Positions 45,822 to 55,047 of a stretch of DNA of 64,000 nucleotides are shown here, piece by piece. A program made the position numbers and the translations under genes. The stretch comes from Streptomyces sp. R302. Lineage in GTDB: Bacteria > Actinomycetota > Actinomycetes > Streptomycetales > Streptomycetaceae. The stretch's first letter is position 1, and each line of letters opens with the position of its first letter. Under the pieces are notes generated by a model. That model did no database searches and had not been told where the DNA came from. It saw only the letters and a program-made list of their open reading frames with translations. The stretch lies in contig NZ_JABBGE010000001.1 of assembly GCF_012927245.1 (NCBI RefSeq), positions 310,001-374,000 on the forward strand. Reading direction: 5' to 3'.

Positions 45822-47030
45822 TCAGCGCGAGGTGTCGAAGACCTCGTCGCGGGTGGTGGCGAGCGCGCTCTCCAGCGCGCCGCGCAGCACGGGTTCGCGG
45901 GGGACGGAGGTGAGCACGAGCCGCGGCCGGGAGGCCGCGAGGTCGGCGAGCTCGGCCTGGACGCGGGCCCGCAGCGGCTCGCCGCCGGCGACGAGGACGT
46001 CCCCGGAGAGCACGATCAGTTCGGGGTCGAGGACGGCGGTGAGCGAGGCGAGACCGGTGGCGAGCCGCTCGGCGTAGCGGTCGAGCAGCTCCGCGTACGG
46101 CCCCTCGTCGGGCGTCTCGGCGGCCCGGGCGAGCAGCCCGGACGCCACCGGCACATAGGGGTGGTCGGGGGTGTCGAGGCCGGCCGCGCGGGCGAGCCGG
46201 GGCACCGTCTGGACGCCGGCGAGCTCCTGGAAGCCGCCGGAGTTGGCCTTGGTGACCTGGCGGACCAGCGGGGTGCCGGGGACCGGCAGGAAGCCGACCT
46301 CGCCGGCGCCGCCGGTGAAGCCCCGGTGCAGCCGGCCGCCGAGGACGAGGGCGGCGCCGAGGCCCTCCTCGTTCCACAGCAGGACGAAGTCCTCGTGGCC
46401 GCGGGCGGCGCCGACGGCCCGCTCGGCGATGGCCACCAGGTTGACGTCGTTCTCGTACTCGAAGGGCATGGGCAGGACCGCGGCCAGCTCCTCCAGGAGG
46501 GTGGGGGAGTGCCAGCCGGGCAGGTGGGAGGCGTACCGGAGCCGTCCGGTGGCCGGGTCGAAGGCGCCGGGGGTGCCGATGACCAGGCGCCGGACGTCGG
46601 CCCGGCAGAGCCCGGCGGCCTTGACGGCCCCGTCGAGGGCGTCGGTGACCTGCCGGACCACACCGTCGCCGGTACGCCCTCCGGTGCGGAGCTCGTACTC
46701 GCCGACGACGGCGCCGGTGATGTCGGCGACGGCGGCGCGGATGCGGTGCTGGTTGACGTCGAGCCCGGCGGCGTACCCGACGCCCGGGTCGAGGGCGTAC
46801 AGCTGGGCGCTGGGGCCTGGGCGGCCCTCGGTGGTGCCGGTGACCCGGACCAGGCCCGCCGCTTCGAGGCGGGCGAGGAGCTGGGAGGCGGTCGGCTTGG
46901 AGAGGCCGGTGAGCTTGCCGATCCGGGTCCGCGAGAGGGTGCCGTGCTCCAGGAGGAGGTCGAGCGCGGCGCGGTCGTTCATGGCCCGCAGGACGCGCGG
47001 GGTGCCAGGGGTTCCCTGGGTGCCTGCCAT
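45822..47030 (-). CDS. csnR: ROK-family transcriptional repressor (CsnR)
   Basis: 402 residues from ATG at 47030 with a GAGGAGAGC site. The N-terminal winged helix has its HTH at about 38-58 (LSRTRIGKLTGLSKPTASQL). The ROK sugar-kinase-like domain follows (GYAAGLDVNQHRIRAAVADI, RRLVIGTPGAFDP, ENDVNLVAIAERAVGAA, GAALVLGGRLHRGFTGGAGE). The zinc-binding Cys cluster of active ROK kinases is missing, consistent with a pure repressor. It is the first gene of the operon; a perfect palindrome 49 bases upstream is the probable operator, giving autoregulation. Confidence 0.9.
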   Translation of the reverse strand: MAGTQGTPGTPRVLRAMNDRAALDLLLEHGTLSRTRIGKLTGLSKPTASQLLARLEAAGLVRVTGTTEGRPGPSAQLYALDPGVGYAAGLDVNQHRIRAAVADITGAVVGEYELRTGGRTGDGVVRQVTDALDGAVKAAGLCRADVRRLVIGTPGAFDPATGRLRYASHLPGWHSPTLLEELAAVLPMPFEYENDVNLVAIAERAVGAARGHEDFVLLWNEEGLGAALVLGGRLHRGFTGGAGEVGFLPVPGTPLVRQVTKANSGGFQELAGVQTVPRLARAAGLDTPDHPYVPVASGLLARAAETPDEGPYAELLDRYAERLATGLASLTAVLDPELIVLSGDVLVAGGEPLRARVQAELADLAASRPRLVLTSVPREPVLRGALESALATTRDEVFDTSR

Positions 47031-47078
47031 GCCGCTCTCCTCGTCACGCTGTTCGTCACACCGTATGCGCTGCACTGT

Positions 47079-47093
47079 TAGGAAAGTTTCCTA
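47079..47093. promoter_or_regulatory. CsnR-box-like ROK operator
   Basis: TAGGAAA-G-TTTCCTA, a perfect 15-base palindrome. It lies 49 bases upstream of csnR. AGGAAA/TTTCCT half-sites are what I recall for CsnR and other Streptomyces ROK repressors. Confidence 0.8.
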
Positions 47094-47205
47094 TCCGGTG
47101 GGAGGAAGGTAGGACGGGCGTCGCCGGGCGTCAATACCCACGGACGCACGACACCCCCGACGGCAACCGAAGCGTTACCGGCGGGGGCGTCGTGGGCAGG
47201 CTTGA

Positions 47206-48291
47206 TCAGGGCTTGCCGAGGTCCGTCCTCGGCAGCGGCGTGGTCGCCACCGACTGCGGCGAGACCGTGCTGGAGAACGCCGAGGGCGCCGCCATGCCCG
47301 CCGTCGGATCGGCCGGCTTCTCCTCCGACGCCTGCGCGGGCAGCCCGCCGACGATCCGGATCCCGGCCTCGTCCAGGCCCCGCTTGATCCGCCACCGCAG
47401 CTCGCGCTCCACGCCCAGCTTCTTCCCCGGCATGGTCTTCACCGAGACCCGGACGGTCATCTGGTCGAGGAGCACCTCGGTCAGGCCGAGCACCTCCACC
47501 GGGCCCCACAGCCGCTCGTTCCACGGCTCGTCCTTGGCCATCGCCTCGCCCGCCGCCGTGATCACGGACCGCACCTTGTCCAGGTCCTCCGTCGGCCGGA
47601 CGGTCACGTCCACCGCCGCCGTCGCCCAGCCCTGGCTGAGGTTCCCTATGCGCTTGATCTCGCCGTTGCGCACGTACCAGACCTCGCCGTCGACGCCGCG
47701 CAGCTTCGTCACCCGCAGCCCCACCTCGACGACCTCGCCGGAGGCGACGCCCGCGTCGACCGAGTCGCCGACGCCGTACTGGTCCTCCAGGATCATGAAG
47801 ACGCCGGACAGGAAGTCCGTCACGAGGTTCCGCGCGCCGAAACCGATCGCCACACCGGCCACACCGGCCGAGGCGAGCAGCGGCGCCAGGTCGATGTCGA
47901 AGGCGCCCAGGACCATGAGGCCCGCCGTGCCCAGGATCAGGAACGAGGCCACCGACCGCAGCACCGAGCCGATCGCCTCCGACCGCTGCCGTCTGCGCTC
48001 CGCGTTGACGAGCAGTCCGCCGAGCGCCGTCCCCTCCACCGCCTGGGCGGAGCGGTTCATCCGCTCGATCAGCTTCGTCAGGGCGCGCCGGACGGCCCAG
48101 CGGAGCAGCAGGGCGACGATCACGATGAGCAGGATCCGCAGGCCGGTGTTGAGCCAGGTGGACCAGTTCTCCTCCACCCAGCTCGCCGCGTTGGTGGCCT
48201 TCTCCGCCGCCTCGTCCAGAGTCACCGGGAGGGGCTCGGGTTCGGTGGCGGCGGCCAGGACGGACCAGGACACGGGACAACCTCCAGGCAT
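47206..48291 (-). CDS. MscS-family mechanosensitive channel
   Basis: 361 residues; a GTG six codons downstream (48273) is an alternative start. Helices: LNTGLRILLIVIVALLLRWA, VASFLILGTAGLMVLGAFDI and the pore-lining Gly/Ala-rich ASAGVAGVAIGFGARNLVTD. The MscS beta domain follows (VGDSVDAGVASGEVVEVGLR, VWYVRNGEIKRIGNLSQGWA). An acidic/proline C-terminal tail of about 60 residues is disordered. It releases solutes on osmotic downshock. It is transcribed away from the HNH gene and toward csnR, probably as a single unit. Confidence 0.9.
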   Translation of the reverse strand: MPGGCPVSWSVLAAATEPEPLPVTLDEAAEKATNAASWVEENWSTWLNTGLRILLIVIVALLLRWAVRRALTKLIERMNRSAQAVEGTALGGLLVNAERRRQRSEAIGSVLRSVASFLILGTAGLMVLGAFDIDLAPLLASAGVAGVAIGFGARNLVTDFLSGVFMILEDQYGVGDSVDAGVASGEVVEVGLRVTKLRGVDGEVWYVRNGEIKRIGNLSQGWATAAVDVTVRPTEDLDKVRSVITAAGEAMAKDEPWNERLWGPVEVLGLTEVLLDQMTVRVSVKTMPGKKLGVERELRWRIKRGLDEAGIRIVGGLPAQASEEKPADPTAGMAAPSAFSSTVSPQSVATTPLPRTDLGKP

Positions 48292-48531
48292 CGCGGACGC
48301 AGGCCATCCAGCCTAACGGGGCATCGGACGCGCACCCGTTGCCCTGTTCGAGGGAGAGAGCGACCTCACCCGGGCACATACCCGGGAGACATGCCGATGT
48401 GGTCGAGAACACGTCCGGCCCGCCCCCGGGGATCGCACGAACGTGGTGGCGCTCCGACCAGGCATGAGGAGAGACTGAGAGCAGTTCGTCCCGGCGCGAG
48501 CCACGCGCCGCCGGCGTCATAGGAGGCATCC

Positions 48532-49095
48532 GTGCCGCATGTCCTGGTCCTCAACGCGTCGTACGAGCCCCTGGGCGTCGTACCGCTCCGCCGCGCACTC
48601 GTCCTCGTACTGGAGAACAAGGCCCTCTGCATCGAGGAGTCCGGCGCCTTCCTGCACAGCGAGCATCAGATCGTCCCCGCGCCCAGCGTGGTACGGCTGA
48701 AGCGGTTCGTGCGGGTCCCCTACCGGGGGCCCGTTCCCCTGACCCGCAGGGCCCTCTTCGCACGCGACGGCGGGCGCTGCATGTACTGCGGGGGAGTGGC
48801 GACCAGCGTCGACCACGTCATCCCGCGCAGCAGGGGAGGGACGCACGCCTGGGAGAACGTGGTGGCGGCCTGCCGCCGCTGCAACCACCTCAAGGCCGAC
48901 AAGCACCTGCGGGAGATCGGCTGGCGGCTGCGCCACCAGCCCGCGCCGCCCACCGGCCTGGCCTGGCGGATCATCGGGACCGGCCACCGGGACCCACGGT
49001 GGCTGCCCTACCTCACGCCGTACGGCGCCGAGGACGCGATGGCCCGGATCGACTCCGTCGCCGACACCCCCGCGGGGGCGTTGACGACCGGCTGA
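48532..49095 (+). CDS. HNH endonuclease
   Basis: 187 residues from GTG with an AGGAGG site. The HNH core lies at about 84-125: RDGGRCMYCGGVATSVDHVI, SRGGTHAWENVVAACRRCNH, with paired CxxC zinc ligands and the DH and N residues in place. The N-terminal 80 residues (PHVLVLNASYEPLGVVPLRR) are the conserved extension of the common actinobacterial family. It is widespread and vertically inherited in this group; the substrate is not known. The 240-base divergent promoter region with the MscS gene shows no clear operator. Confidence 0.85.
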   Translation: MPHVLVLNASYEPLGVVPLRRALVLVLENKALCIEESGAFLHSEHQIVPAPSVVRLKRFVRVPYRGPVPLTRRALFARDGGRCMYCGGVATSVDHVIPRSRGGTHAWENVVAACRRCNHLKADKHLREIGWRLRHQPAPPTGLAWRIIGTGHRDPRWLPYLTPYGAEDAMARIDSVADTPAGALTTG

Positions 49096-49146
49096 GATCC
49101 GGGCCATTCGCGTCCCCGGGACAGGGCGCGGAGGCGAGGGCGCCGC

Positions 49147-52100
49147 TCAGGGGGCGGTGCCCTCCTCCGGCGCGTCCGCCTCCGGCGTGCCCTGATCCGG
49201 CGTGCCCTGATCCGGCGCGTCCGCCTCCGGCGCGTCCTTCTCCGGCGTCTCCTCCTCGGGTGCCTCCGGCTTCTCCGGCCCTTCCTCCGGCGTCACCGCG
49301 TACGTCTCCACCGACCAGAGCGAGTACCCGTACTCCGTCGCCCGCTTCTCGCCCTGCACCCGCAGGAAACGGGTGTCCGCCGCGTCCATCCGCACCGACT
49401 CCCGGCCGCCGCGCCCGTCCGTGACGGTCGCCGCGGTCCGCCAGTTCCGGCCGTCGGCCGAGACCTGCACCCGGTAGCGGGAGGCGTGCGCGTCCTGCCA
49501 GTGCAGCACCAGCTGCCCTATGCGGGCCGGTTCGGCCAGCTCCAGCTGGAACCAGGCGCCGTCCTCCGCCGGCGAGGACCAGCGGGTCGCCGGATCGCCG
49601 TCCACGGCCAGCGCGGCCGGGAAGTCCGGCGTCTCGTCGCCCGAGGAGGAGGCCGTCGCCGACCGGGCCAGGTCCGGGCCGCCGGTACGCGGGAAGGCCC
49701 GCACCGTCAGCACCCGCTCCTCGCCCGCGAACGCCACCGGCACCCGGTACTCCCCGGACGGCGTGCCCGGCGCCACCGACACCTCCATCGGCACCGTCGT
49801 CGTGCCGCCGCGCTCCACCGAGGCCTCCTTCGGCAGCCGTACGGTGATGCCCTTCGGCGCCCGCGCGGTCAGCGGGCCCCGCACCTCGGCCGCCCGCCGC
49901 CCCGTCAGCTCCAGGTCCACCCGGCCCGCCGGGCCGCCCGCCTCCAGGTCCGTCTCGGTGCGGGCCAGCTCCAGGCCCGCCTTCGGGCCGTCCGCGAACC
50001 ACGGCACCAGCGACCGCACGTCGGGCGCCGCGCCCTCGCCGTCCCAGACGATCCGCAGCGCCTCCGCGCGCAGCCCCTTCAGCTCGGTCTGCGTCCAGCC
50101 TGAGGAGTCGAGCGGTCCGAGCGACCGCCAGCCCTCGCCCGTCACCAGCGCCTCCACGCGCGCGTGCGCCGCCTTCTCCGCGCCCGGCTTCGCGTCGCCG
50201 CCGGCGGAGGCCCCGGCCGGCTTCCCGGCCAGCACCGTCACCGACTCCACCGGACGCGCCCGGTCCAGCTTCACCGTGTACGAGCCGGTGGCCCGGTCCA
50301 CCGCGCGCTCCGGGTCCCGGTCGGCGCCCGTCCAGGCCGCCGCCTCCTTCGCCGCCCGGTCCAGGAACGGGTCCAGGACCCCGGCGCCGACCGTCGCCCC
50401 GCTCGCCTCGATCCTCGGCCGCAGCGGCTCCAGGCGCAGCTGCGCCTGCCAGGCCGCCGGGCCGTCGCCGCGCGCCTGCGCGAGGAGCATGTCGACGGCC
50501 GCCTCGCCCGCCGCCCCGTACCGGGACAGCTGCTCCAGCCACGGCCCGGCCTCGGCCCTCAGCGCGCCGTCCGCGGTGCCGGCCAGCCGCCCGGGCGCCT
50601 CCCGCATCACGGTGAACGCGGCCCGCAGTTCTCTTCCGGCCTTCTCCCGGGCGGCCGCGGAGCCCCCGGCACGGGCCGACCAGAAGGCGCTCATCAGCGG
50701 CTTCAGGCCGGCCGACTCGGCGTCCGGGGCGAGGATCGACGAGGCCGCGTTCCCCGCCAGGGCGCCGAGCGCCGCCCGCGCGGCCGGCTCGGGGCCCGCC
50801 AGGTCGGCGACGGCCGCCCGCCAGGACTCCCCGGGCCGGTAGCCGCGCGGGTTCCAGGCGAAGTCCGCGGTGGTGAAGAGCGGGATCCGGGAGGCGGCGG
50901 GCTGCTCCATCGCGTGCGCCAGATAGGCGGCGGAACCGGCCGCCACGACCGGCTCCCGGCCCCGGCTGGGACCCAGGAAGAGCCGGTCCTGCGCGTAGTC
51001 GTTCACCGGGTAGTTGTCCATGGTGACCAGCGGGCGCTGCCCCAGGGCCGCCCGCACCCCGGCCAGTTCGGTGCCGGTGATGGTGCGCGGCACCACCCCG
51101 ACGCCCGTCCACGCCACCCGCACGCGCGCGTCCAGGGCGCCGGCGAGCGCCGAGCGGTACTCGCTGGTGCCCTCCTGGTAGTACTCCGTCGGCAGCACCG
51201 TCAGCGGCTCCGCGGCGGAGTCGTCGCCGAAGCGCTCGGCCATGTGCCGGGCCACCGTGTTCGCCACGCGCGCGTGCGCCCGGGCGGCGCCCGCCGCGTC
51301 CCGGCCGAACTCGTCGGCGTCCTCGTCGCAGGTCCACTCGCCGTACCCGGCGTCCGGGAACTGCAGCTGGAAGGAGCGGAAGCCGAGCTCCCGCATCGCG
51401 TCCAGCTTCCGCGTCAGCGCCGCCACGTCCTCGTCGGACGACAGGCACATCGACTGCGCGGGCGCCACCGCCCAGCCCAGCGTCACGTGGTTGGCCCTGG
51501 CCCGCTCGGCGAGCGCCCGGAACCCGGCCCGCTGCGCCTCCGGATAGGGCTCGCGCCACAGCGCCGCGCGGTACGGGTCGTCACCCGGCGCGTACAGATA
51601 GCGGTTCTGCTTGGTGCGGCCCAGGAAGTCGAGCATCGCGAGGCGCTGCCCGGTCGTCCACGGCGTGCCGTAGAAGCCCTCCGCGAGCCCCCGCTCGGCG
51701 GTGCCCGGCCAGTCCCGCACGACGACGCCCGGCACCTCGCCGCCGACGCCCCGCGGCCCCTCGCCGAGGAGCTGGCGGAGCGTCTGCACGGCGTGGAACA
51801 GGCCGTCCCCGCCCGTCCCGTCCAGGACCACCGTGTCCCGCCCGCCGAAGCGGCCGGTGGCCAGCCGGTAGCCGCCGGACGGCAGATCGGCCCGCTCGGC
51901 CACCCCGAAGGAGGCCAGCGCCTCCTGCGCCGCCTCCCCGGACGGCCCGGAGACCCGGACGACCGGGCCCGCGCCCGGCAGCCCCTCGTGCACGGTCCGC
52001 ACCCCGGCGGCGGCGAGCAGCCCCCGCAGCGCCGCGAGCGCGTACGGATCGGCGTCCTCGTCCGCGACCAGCGTCACCCGGTCCCCGAGGCGCACGGCGG

Positions 52101-52380
52101 GCCCGGCGGCCGTCAGCGACTGCGGCCGGGGCCAGACGGCGGGCGGCGCCGGAGCCGTGTACGCGGCCCCGATCCGGGGCGCGGGCACGTCCGGGCGCGC
52201 GGCGGGCCCGGCGGGCGCGCGCACGAGGTCCTGGGGCGCGACGGCCAGGTCGGGCACCGCCACCGGGAGGGGGACGGCGCCCGCCGAGCCGGGCACGGCA
52301 CCGCCGAGCAGGCCGCCGATCACGGCGGCGGCGACCGCGGTCGCCGTGCGCGGTCCGCGTCCGGAACGCACGGGGGTCAC
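49147..52380 (-). CDS. Secreted GH84-type beta-N-acetylglucosaminidase/hyaluronidase-like protein
   Basis: 1077 residues. A signal peptide (about 1-35, ATAVAAAVIGGLLGGAVPGS) is followed by a GH20b-like N-domain. The catalytic barrel from about residue 230 has the EGFYGTPWTTGQRL signature of GH84, TKQNRYLYAPGDDPYRAALW and the substrate loop PLVTMDNYPVNDYAQ. The active-site strand reads FQLQFPDAGYGEW (341-344), with one Asp where NagJ and O-GlcNAcases have Asp-Asp. After helical domains there are NEW3-like and CBM32/F5-8C-like domains (ATASSSGDETPDFPAALAVD, FQLELAEPARIGQLVLHWQD). The acidic Pro-rich tail (EADAPDQGTPDQGTP) has no wall anchor. It probably trims GlcNAc from glycans outside the cell. 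Confidence 0.85.
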   Translation of the reverse strand: MTPVRSGRGPRTATAVAAAVIGGLLGGAVPGSAGAVPLPVAVPDLAVAPQDLVRAPAGPAARPDVPAPRIGAAYTAPAPPAVWPRPQSLTAAGPAVRLGDRVTLVADEDADPYALAALRGLLAAAGVRTVHEGLPGAGPVVRVSGPSGEAAQEALASFGVAERADLPSGGYRLATGRFGGRDTVVLDGTGGDGLFHAVQTLRQLLGEGPRGVGGEVPGVVVRDWPGTAERGLAEGFYGTPWTTGQRLAMLDFLGRTKQNRYLYAPGDDPYRAALWREPYPEAQRAGFRALAERARANHVTLGWAVAPAQSMCLSSDEDVAALTRKLDAMRELGFRSFQLQFPDAGYGEWTCDEDADEFGRDAAGAARAHARVANTVARHMAERFGDDSAAEPLTVLPTEYYQEGTSEYRSALAGALDARVRVAWTGVGVVPRTITGTELAGVRAALGQRPLVTMDNYPVNDYAQDRLFLGPSRGREPVVAAGSAAYLAHAMEQPAASRIPLFTTADFAWNPRGYRPGESWRAAVADLAGPEPAARAALGALAGNAASSILAPDAESAGLKPLMSAFWSARAGGSAAAREKAGRELRAAFTVMREAPGRLAGTADGALRAEAGPWLEQLSRYGAAGEAAVDMLLAQARGDGPAAWQAQLRLEPLRPRIEASGATVGAGVLDPFLDRAAKEAAAWTGADRDPERAVDRATGSYTVKLDRARPVESVTVLAGKPAGASAGGDAKPGAEKAAHARVEALVTGEGWRSLGPLDSSGWTQTELKGLRAEALRIVWDGEGAAPDVRSLVPWFADGPKAGLELARTETDLEAGGPAGRVDLELTGRRAAEVRGPLTARAPKGITVRLPKEASVERGGTTTVPMEVSVAPGTPSGEYRVPVAFAGEERVLTVRAFPRTGGPDLARSATASSSGDETPDFPAALAVDGDPATRWSSPAEDGAWFQLELAEPARIGQLVLHWQDAHASRYRVQVSADGRNWRTAATVTDGRGGRESVRMDAADTRFLRVQGEKRATEYGYSLWSVETYAVTPEEGPEKPEAPEEETPEKDAPEADAPDQGTPDQGTPEADAPEEGTAP

Positions 52381-52680
52381 GGGGGCTCCCTTCGCCGGGG
52401 CCCCGGGCCCGCCGGTCCGTCAGGAGCGGGCCCCACCCGGCAGGTTGATAACGAGGGGGTTACGAGCCCACCACCCGTCGCACGGAGGTGTCAATGCGAG
52501 GGGGCGAAGTGTCGGCTTTGTCCGGTGAACCTCCGGCGAGCTGTCGCCCTTTCGCCACGTCTCACCGGTAAAAGGGGCAAAGGCAGGCGCGGTGGGTAGG
52601 GCTCAGTTGTCCCACCCCGCGGACGCCGGCCACCAGCCGCGCGCCCGGCCGCCCGTCGACACCAGACCCGGGAGACCCCC
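52381..52680. other. Divergent promoter region between the glycosidase and malQ units
   Basis: 300 bases. A 25-codon frame from ATG at 52494 has no family resemblance. The stretch before 52600 contains a short GGTAAAAGGGGCAAAGG purine run. There is no strong palindrome. It presumably drives the GH84 gene leftward and the small repeat gene plus malQ rightward. Confidence 0.4.
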
Positions 52681-52938
52681 GTGACCACGACCGCCCGCCA
52701 GTCCTCCGAGCGGATACGGATCCCGCGCCAGGCCGCCTCCGGCGGACCCGCCCCGGCCACCGGACCGCTGACCAGCGAACCCCCGAGCGCCGGCCCCGCG
52801 CCGCTGACCAGCGAGCCCCCGCTCGCCGGCGCCGCGCCCCTCACCAGCGAGCCGCCCCTCACCGGCGCGGCACCCCTCACCAGCGAGCCCACCGCCGCCG
52901 CGAGCCGGTGCGGCACGGAGCAGCCCCCCGGAGTGTGA
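52681..52938 (+). CDS. Small protein with four 12-residue PLTSEP repeats, coupled to malQ
   Basis: 85 residues from a GTG. The basic N-terminus (TTTARQSSERIRIPRQAASG) is followed by four near-identical 12-residue units, each beginning PLTSEP (PLTSEPPSAGPA, PLTSEPPLAGAA, PLTSEPPLTGAA, PLTSEPTAAAS), and a short end with a single Cys. The stop (52936-52938) lies one base before the malQ start, so the genes are coupled. The opposite strand is also open, but the plus frame has the better position. The repeat shape recalls multi-core precursor peptides, but no maturation gene is nearby. It could also be a disordered linker peptide or a leader. Confidence 0.55.
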   Translation: MTTTARQSSERIRIPRQAASGGPAPATGPLTSEPPSAGPAPLTSEPPLAGAAPLTSEPPLTGAAPLTSEPTAAASRCGTEQPPGV

Positions 52939-52939
52939 A

Positions 52940-55027
52940 GTGACCCTGGCCCGCCTCGCCGCCCGTCACGGCGTCGCCACCGCGTTCAGTCCGTCCGAGG
53001 GCGTCACCACGCCCGTGCCCGAGTCCACCGTGGTCGCGGTGCTCGGCGCCCTCGGGGTCGACGCGACCACCCCGGAGGCGGTCGCCGCCTCCCTCGGCGC
53101 GGCGGAGCGGGCCGACCGGGAGCGGCTGCTCCCGCCCACCCTCGTCCGGCACACCGGCGACGGCCCCGTACGCCCCCCGGACGGGCTGCCCGGCGGGACC
53201 CTGCTGCGGGTCACCACGGAGTCGGGCGCCGTCCACACCGGCGGCGACTGGGAACGGCTGCCGCTCGGCGTGCACACCGTGGACGCCGAGGCCCCCGACG
53301 GGCGCACCGCCCGCACCACCCTGATCGTCGCCCCGCCGCGCGTCCCGGCCCCCGCCACGCGCGCGTACGGCCTGCTCGTCCAGCTCTACTCGCTGCTCTC
53401 CGAACGCTCCTGGGGCATGGGCGACCTCGGCGACCTGCGCGAACTCGTCTCCTGGGCGGGCCGCGCGCACGGCGCGGGCTTCGTCCAGGTGAACCCGCTG
53501 CACGCGGGCGTGCCGGGGGAGCCCTCGGACCCCTCCCCGTACCGCCCCTCCTCGCGGCGCTTCCCCGACCCCGTCCACCTGCGGATCGAGCGGATCCCCG
53601 AGTACGCCCACCTGGGCCCCGGCCACCGCGAGGAGCTCGACCGGATCCTCGCCGCCGCCGCCGAACTCCGCGAGAGCGTCCTCGGCAAGGGCACCGCCAT
53701 CGACCGGGACGCCGTCTGGGCGCTCAAGCTCCGCGCCCTGGAACTCCTCGCCACCGTCGAGCTCGGCCCCGGCCGGCGCGCCGACTTCCACGACTTCCTC
53801 GCCGAGCGCGGCCGCGCCCTGGAGGACCACGCCACCTACCAGGCCCTCGCCGAACTCCACGGCCCCCACTGGCGCTCCTGGCCCGAGGCACTGCGTACCC
53901 CCGAGGGCGCCGCGTCGGCGGTCCGCGCCGACGCGGTCCTCGCCGCCCGGGTCGACTTCCACTGCCGGCTCGCCTGGCTGACGGACCGGCAGCTCGGCGA
54001 GGCCGCCGACGCGGCCCGGGAGGCCGGGATGGCGGTCGGGATCGTCCACGACCTCGCCGTCGGCGTCCACCCGGAGGGCTCCGACGTCTGGGCCCGGCAG
54101 GGCGACTTCGCCGCCGGGATGTCGGTCGGCGCCCCGCCCGACGCCTTCAACTCCCGCGGCCAGGACTGGGGCCTGCCGCCGTGGCGCCCCGACGCCCTCG
54201 CCGCCGCCGGCTACGCCCCGTACCGCGGCCTGCTCCGCGAACTCCTTCGTCACGCGGGCGCCTTGCGCATCGACCACGTCATGGGCCTGTTCCGGCTGTG
54301 GTGGGTGCCGGAGGGCCGGGAGCCCGTCGAGGGCACCTACGTCCGGTACGACGCCGAGGCGATGCTCGCCGTCCTCGTCCTGGAGGCGCACCGGGCCGGC
54401 TCCCTCGTCGTCGGCGAGGACCTGGGCACCGTCGAGCCCGGCGTCCGCGAGGCCCTCGCCGCGCGCGGCGTGTTCGGCACCTCCGTGCTCTGGTTCGAAC
54501 GGGACTGGGCGGGCGGCGGCGCCCCGCTGCCGCCCGAGGCGTGGCGGGCCGACTGCGTGGCCACCGCCACCACCCACGACCTGCCGTCCACCGCCGCCCG
54601 GCTCTCCGGCGACCACGTGCTCCTGCGCCACCGGCTCGGGCTGCTCCCCGGCGACCTGGCCCGCGAGCGCGCGGCGGACGCGGCGGAGACCGCCGAGTGG
54701 CGCGCGGCCCTCCAGCGGCTCGGGCTGCTCCCGGAGGGGCCGGGCGGCGAGGAGGCCGAGATCCGGGCCGTCCACCGCTTCCTGGCCCGCACCCCGGCCC
54801 GGATGGTGGGGGTGTGGCTGCCGGACCTGGTGGGGGACCGCAGGCCGCAGAACCTCCCGGGCACCTGGGACGAGTACCCCAACTGGCGGCTGCCGGTCGC
54901 GGGCCCCGACGGACAGCCCGTCACCCTGGAGCGGATCGCCGCCTCGCCCCGCGCGCACGCCCTGCTGCGGACCGCCGCCGAGGGGGTCGGAGCCCGTACG
55001 GCACCCCCGGGCGCGCGGTCCGTTTAG
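52940..55027 (+). CDS. malQ: 4-alpha-glucanotransferase (amylomaltase)
   Basis: 695 residues from GTG, full length for actinobacterial GH77. Blocks: LYSLLSERSWGMGDLGDLRE (start of the barrel), LRIDHVMGLFRLWWVPEG with the nucleophile Asp, VVGEDLGTVEPGV with the acid/base Glu, and TTHDLPSTAARL with the third catalytic Asp. The first 130 residues are the extra N-terminal beta domain of this subfamily. It transfers maltooligosaccharide units in glycogen and maltodextrin metabolism. It follows a small repeat-peptide gene one base upstream and is followed 20 bases later by a small membrane protein gene. Confidence 0.95.
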   Translation: MTLARLAARHGVATAFSPSEGVTTPVPESTVVAVLGALGVDATTPEAVAASLGAAERADRERLLPPTLVRHTGDGPVRPPDGLPGGTLLRVTTESGAVHTGGDWERLPLGVHTVDAEAPDGRTARTTLIVAPPRVPAPATRAYGLLVQLYSLLSERSWGMGDLGDLRELVSWAGRAHGAGFVQVNPLHAGVPGEPSDPSPYRPSSRRFPDPVHLRIERIPEYAHLGPGHREELDRILAAAAELRESVLGKGTAIDRDAVWALKLRALELLATVELGPGRRADFHDFLAERGRALEDHATYQALAELHGPHWRSWPEALRTPEGAASAVRADAVLAARVDFHCRLAWLTDRQLGEAADAAREAGMAVGIVHDLAVGVHPEGSDVWARQGDFAAGMSVGAPPDAFNSRGQDWGLPPWRPDALAAAGYAPYRGLLRELLRHAGALRIDHVMGLFRLWWVPEGREPVEGTYVRYDAEAMLAVLVLEAHRAGSLVVGEDLGTVEPGVREALAARGVFGTSVLWFERDWAGGGAPLPPEAWRADCVATATTHDLPSTAARLSGDHVLLRHRLGLLPGDLARERAADAAETAEWRAALQRLGLLPEGPGGEEAEIRAVHRFLARTPARMVGVWLPDLVGDRRPQNLPGTWDEYPNWRLPVAGPDGQPVTLERIAASPRAHALLRTAAEGVGARTAPPGARSV

Positions 55028-55047
55028 GTGTTCGCTACTTTGGCACC

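Noticed and set aside
52491..52916. Minus-strand repeat protein opposite the PLTSEP gene
   Set aside because: It mirrors the same repeats, has no ribosome site, and lies in a divergent promoter region; the plus frame is coupled to malQ.
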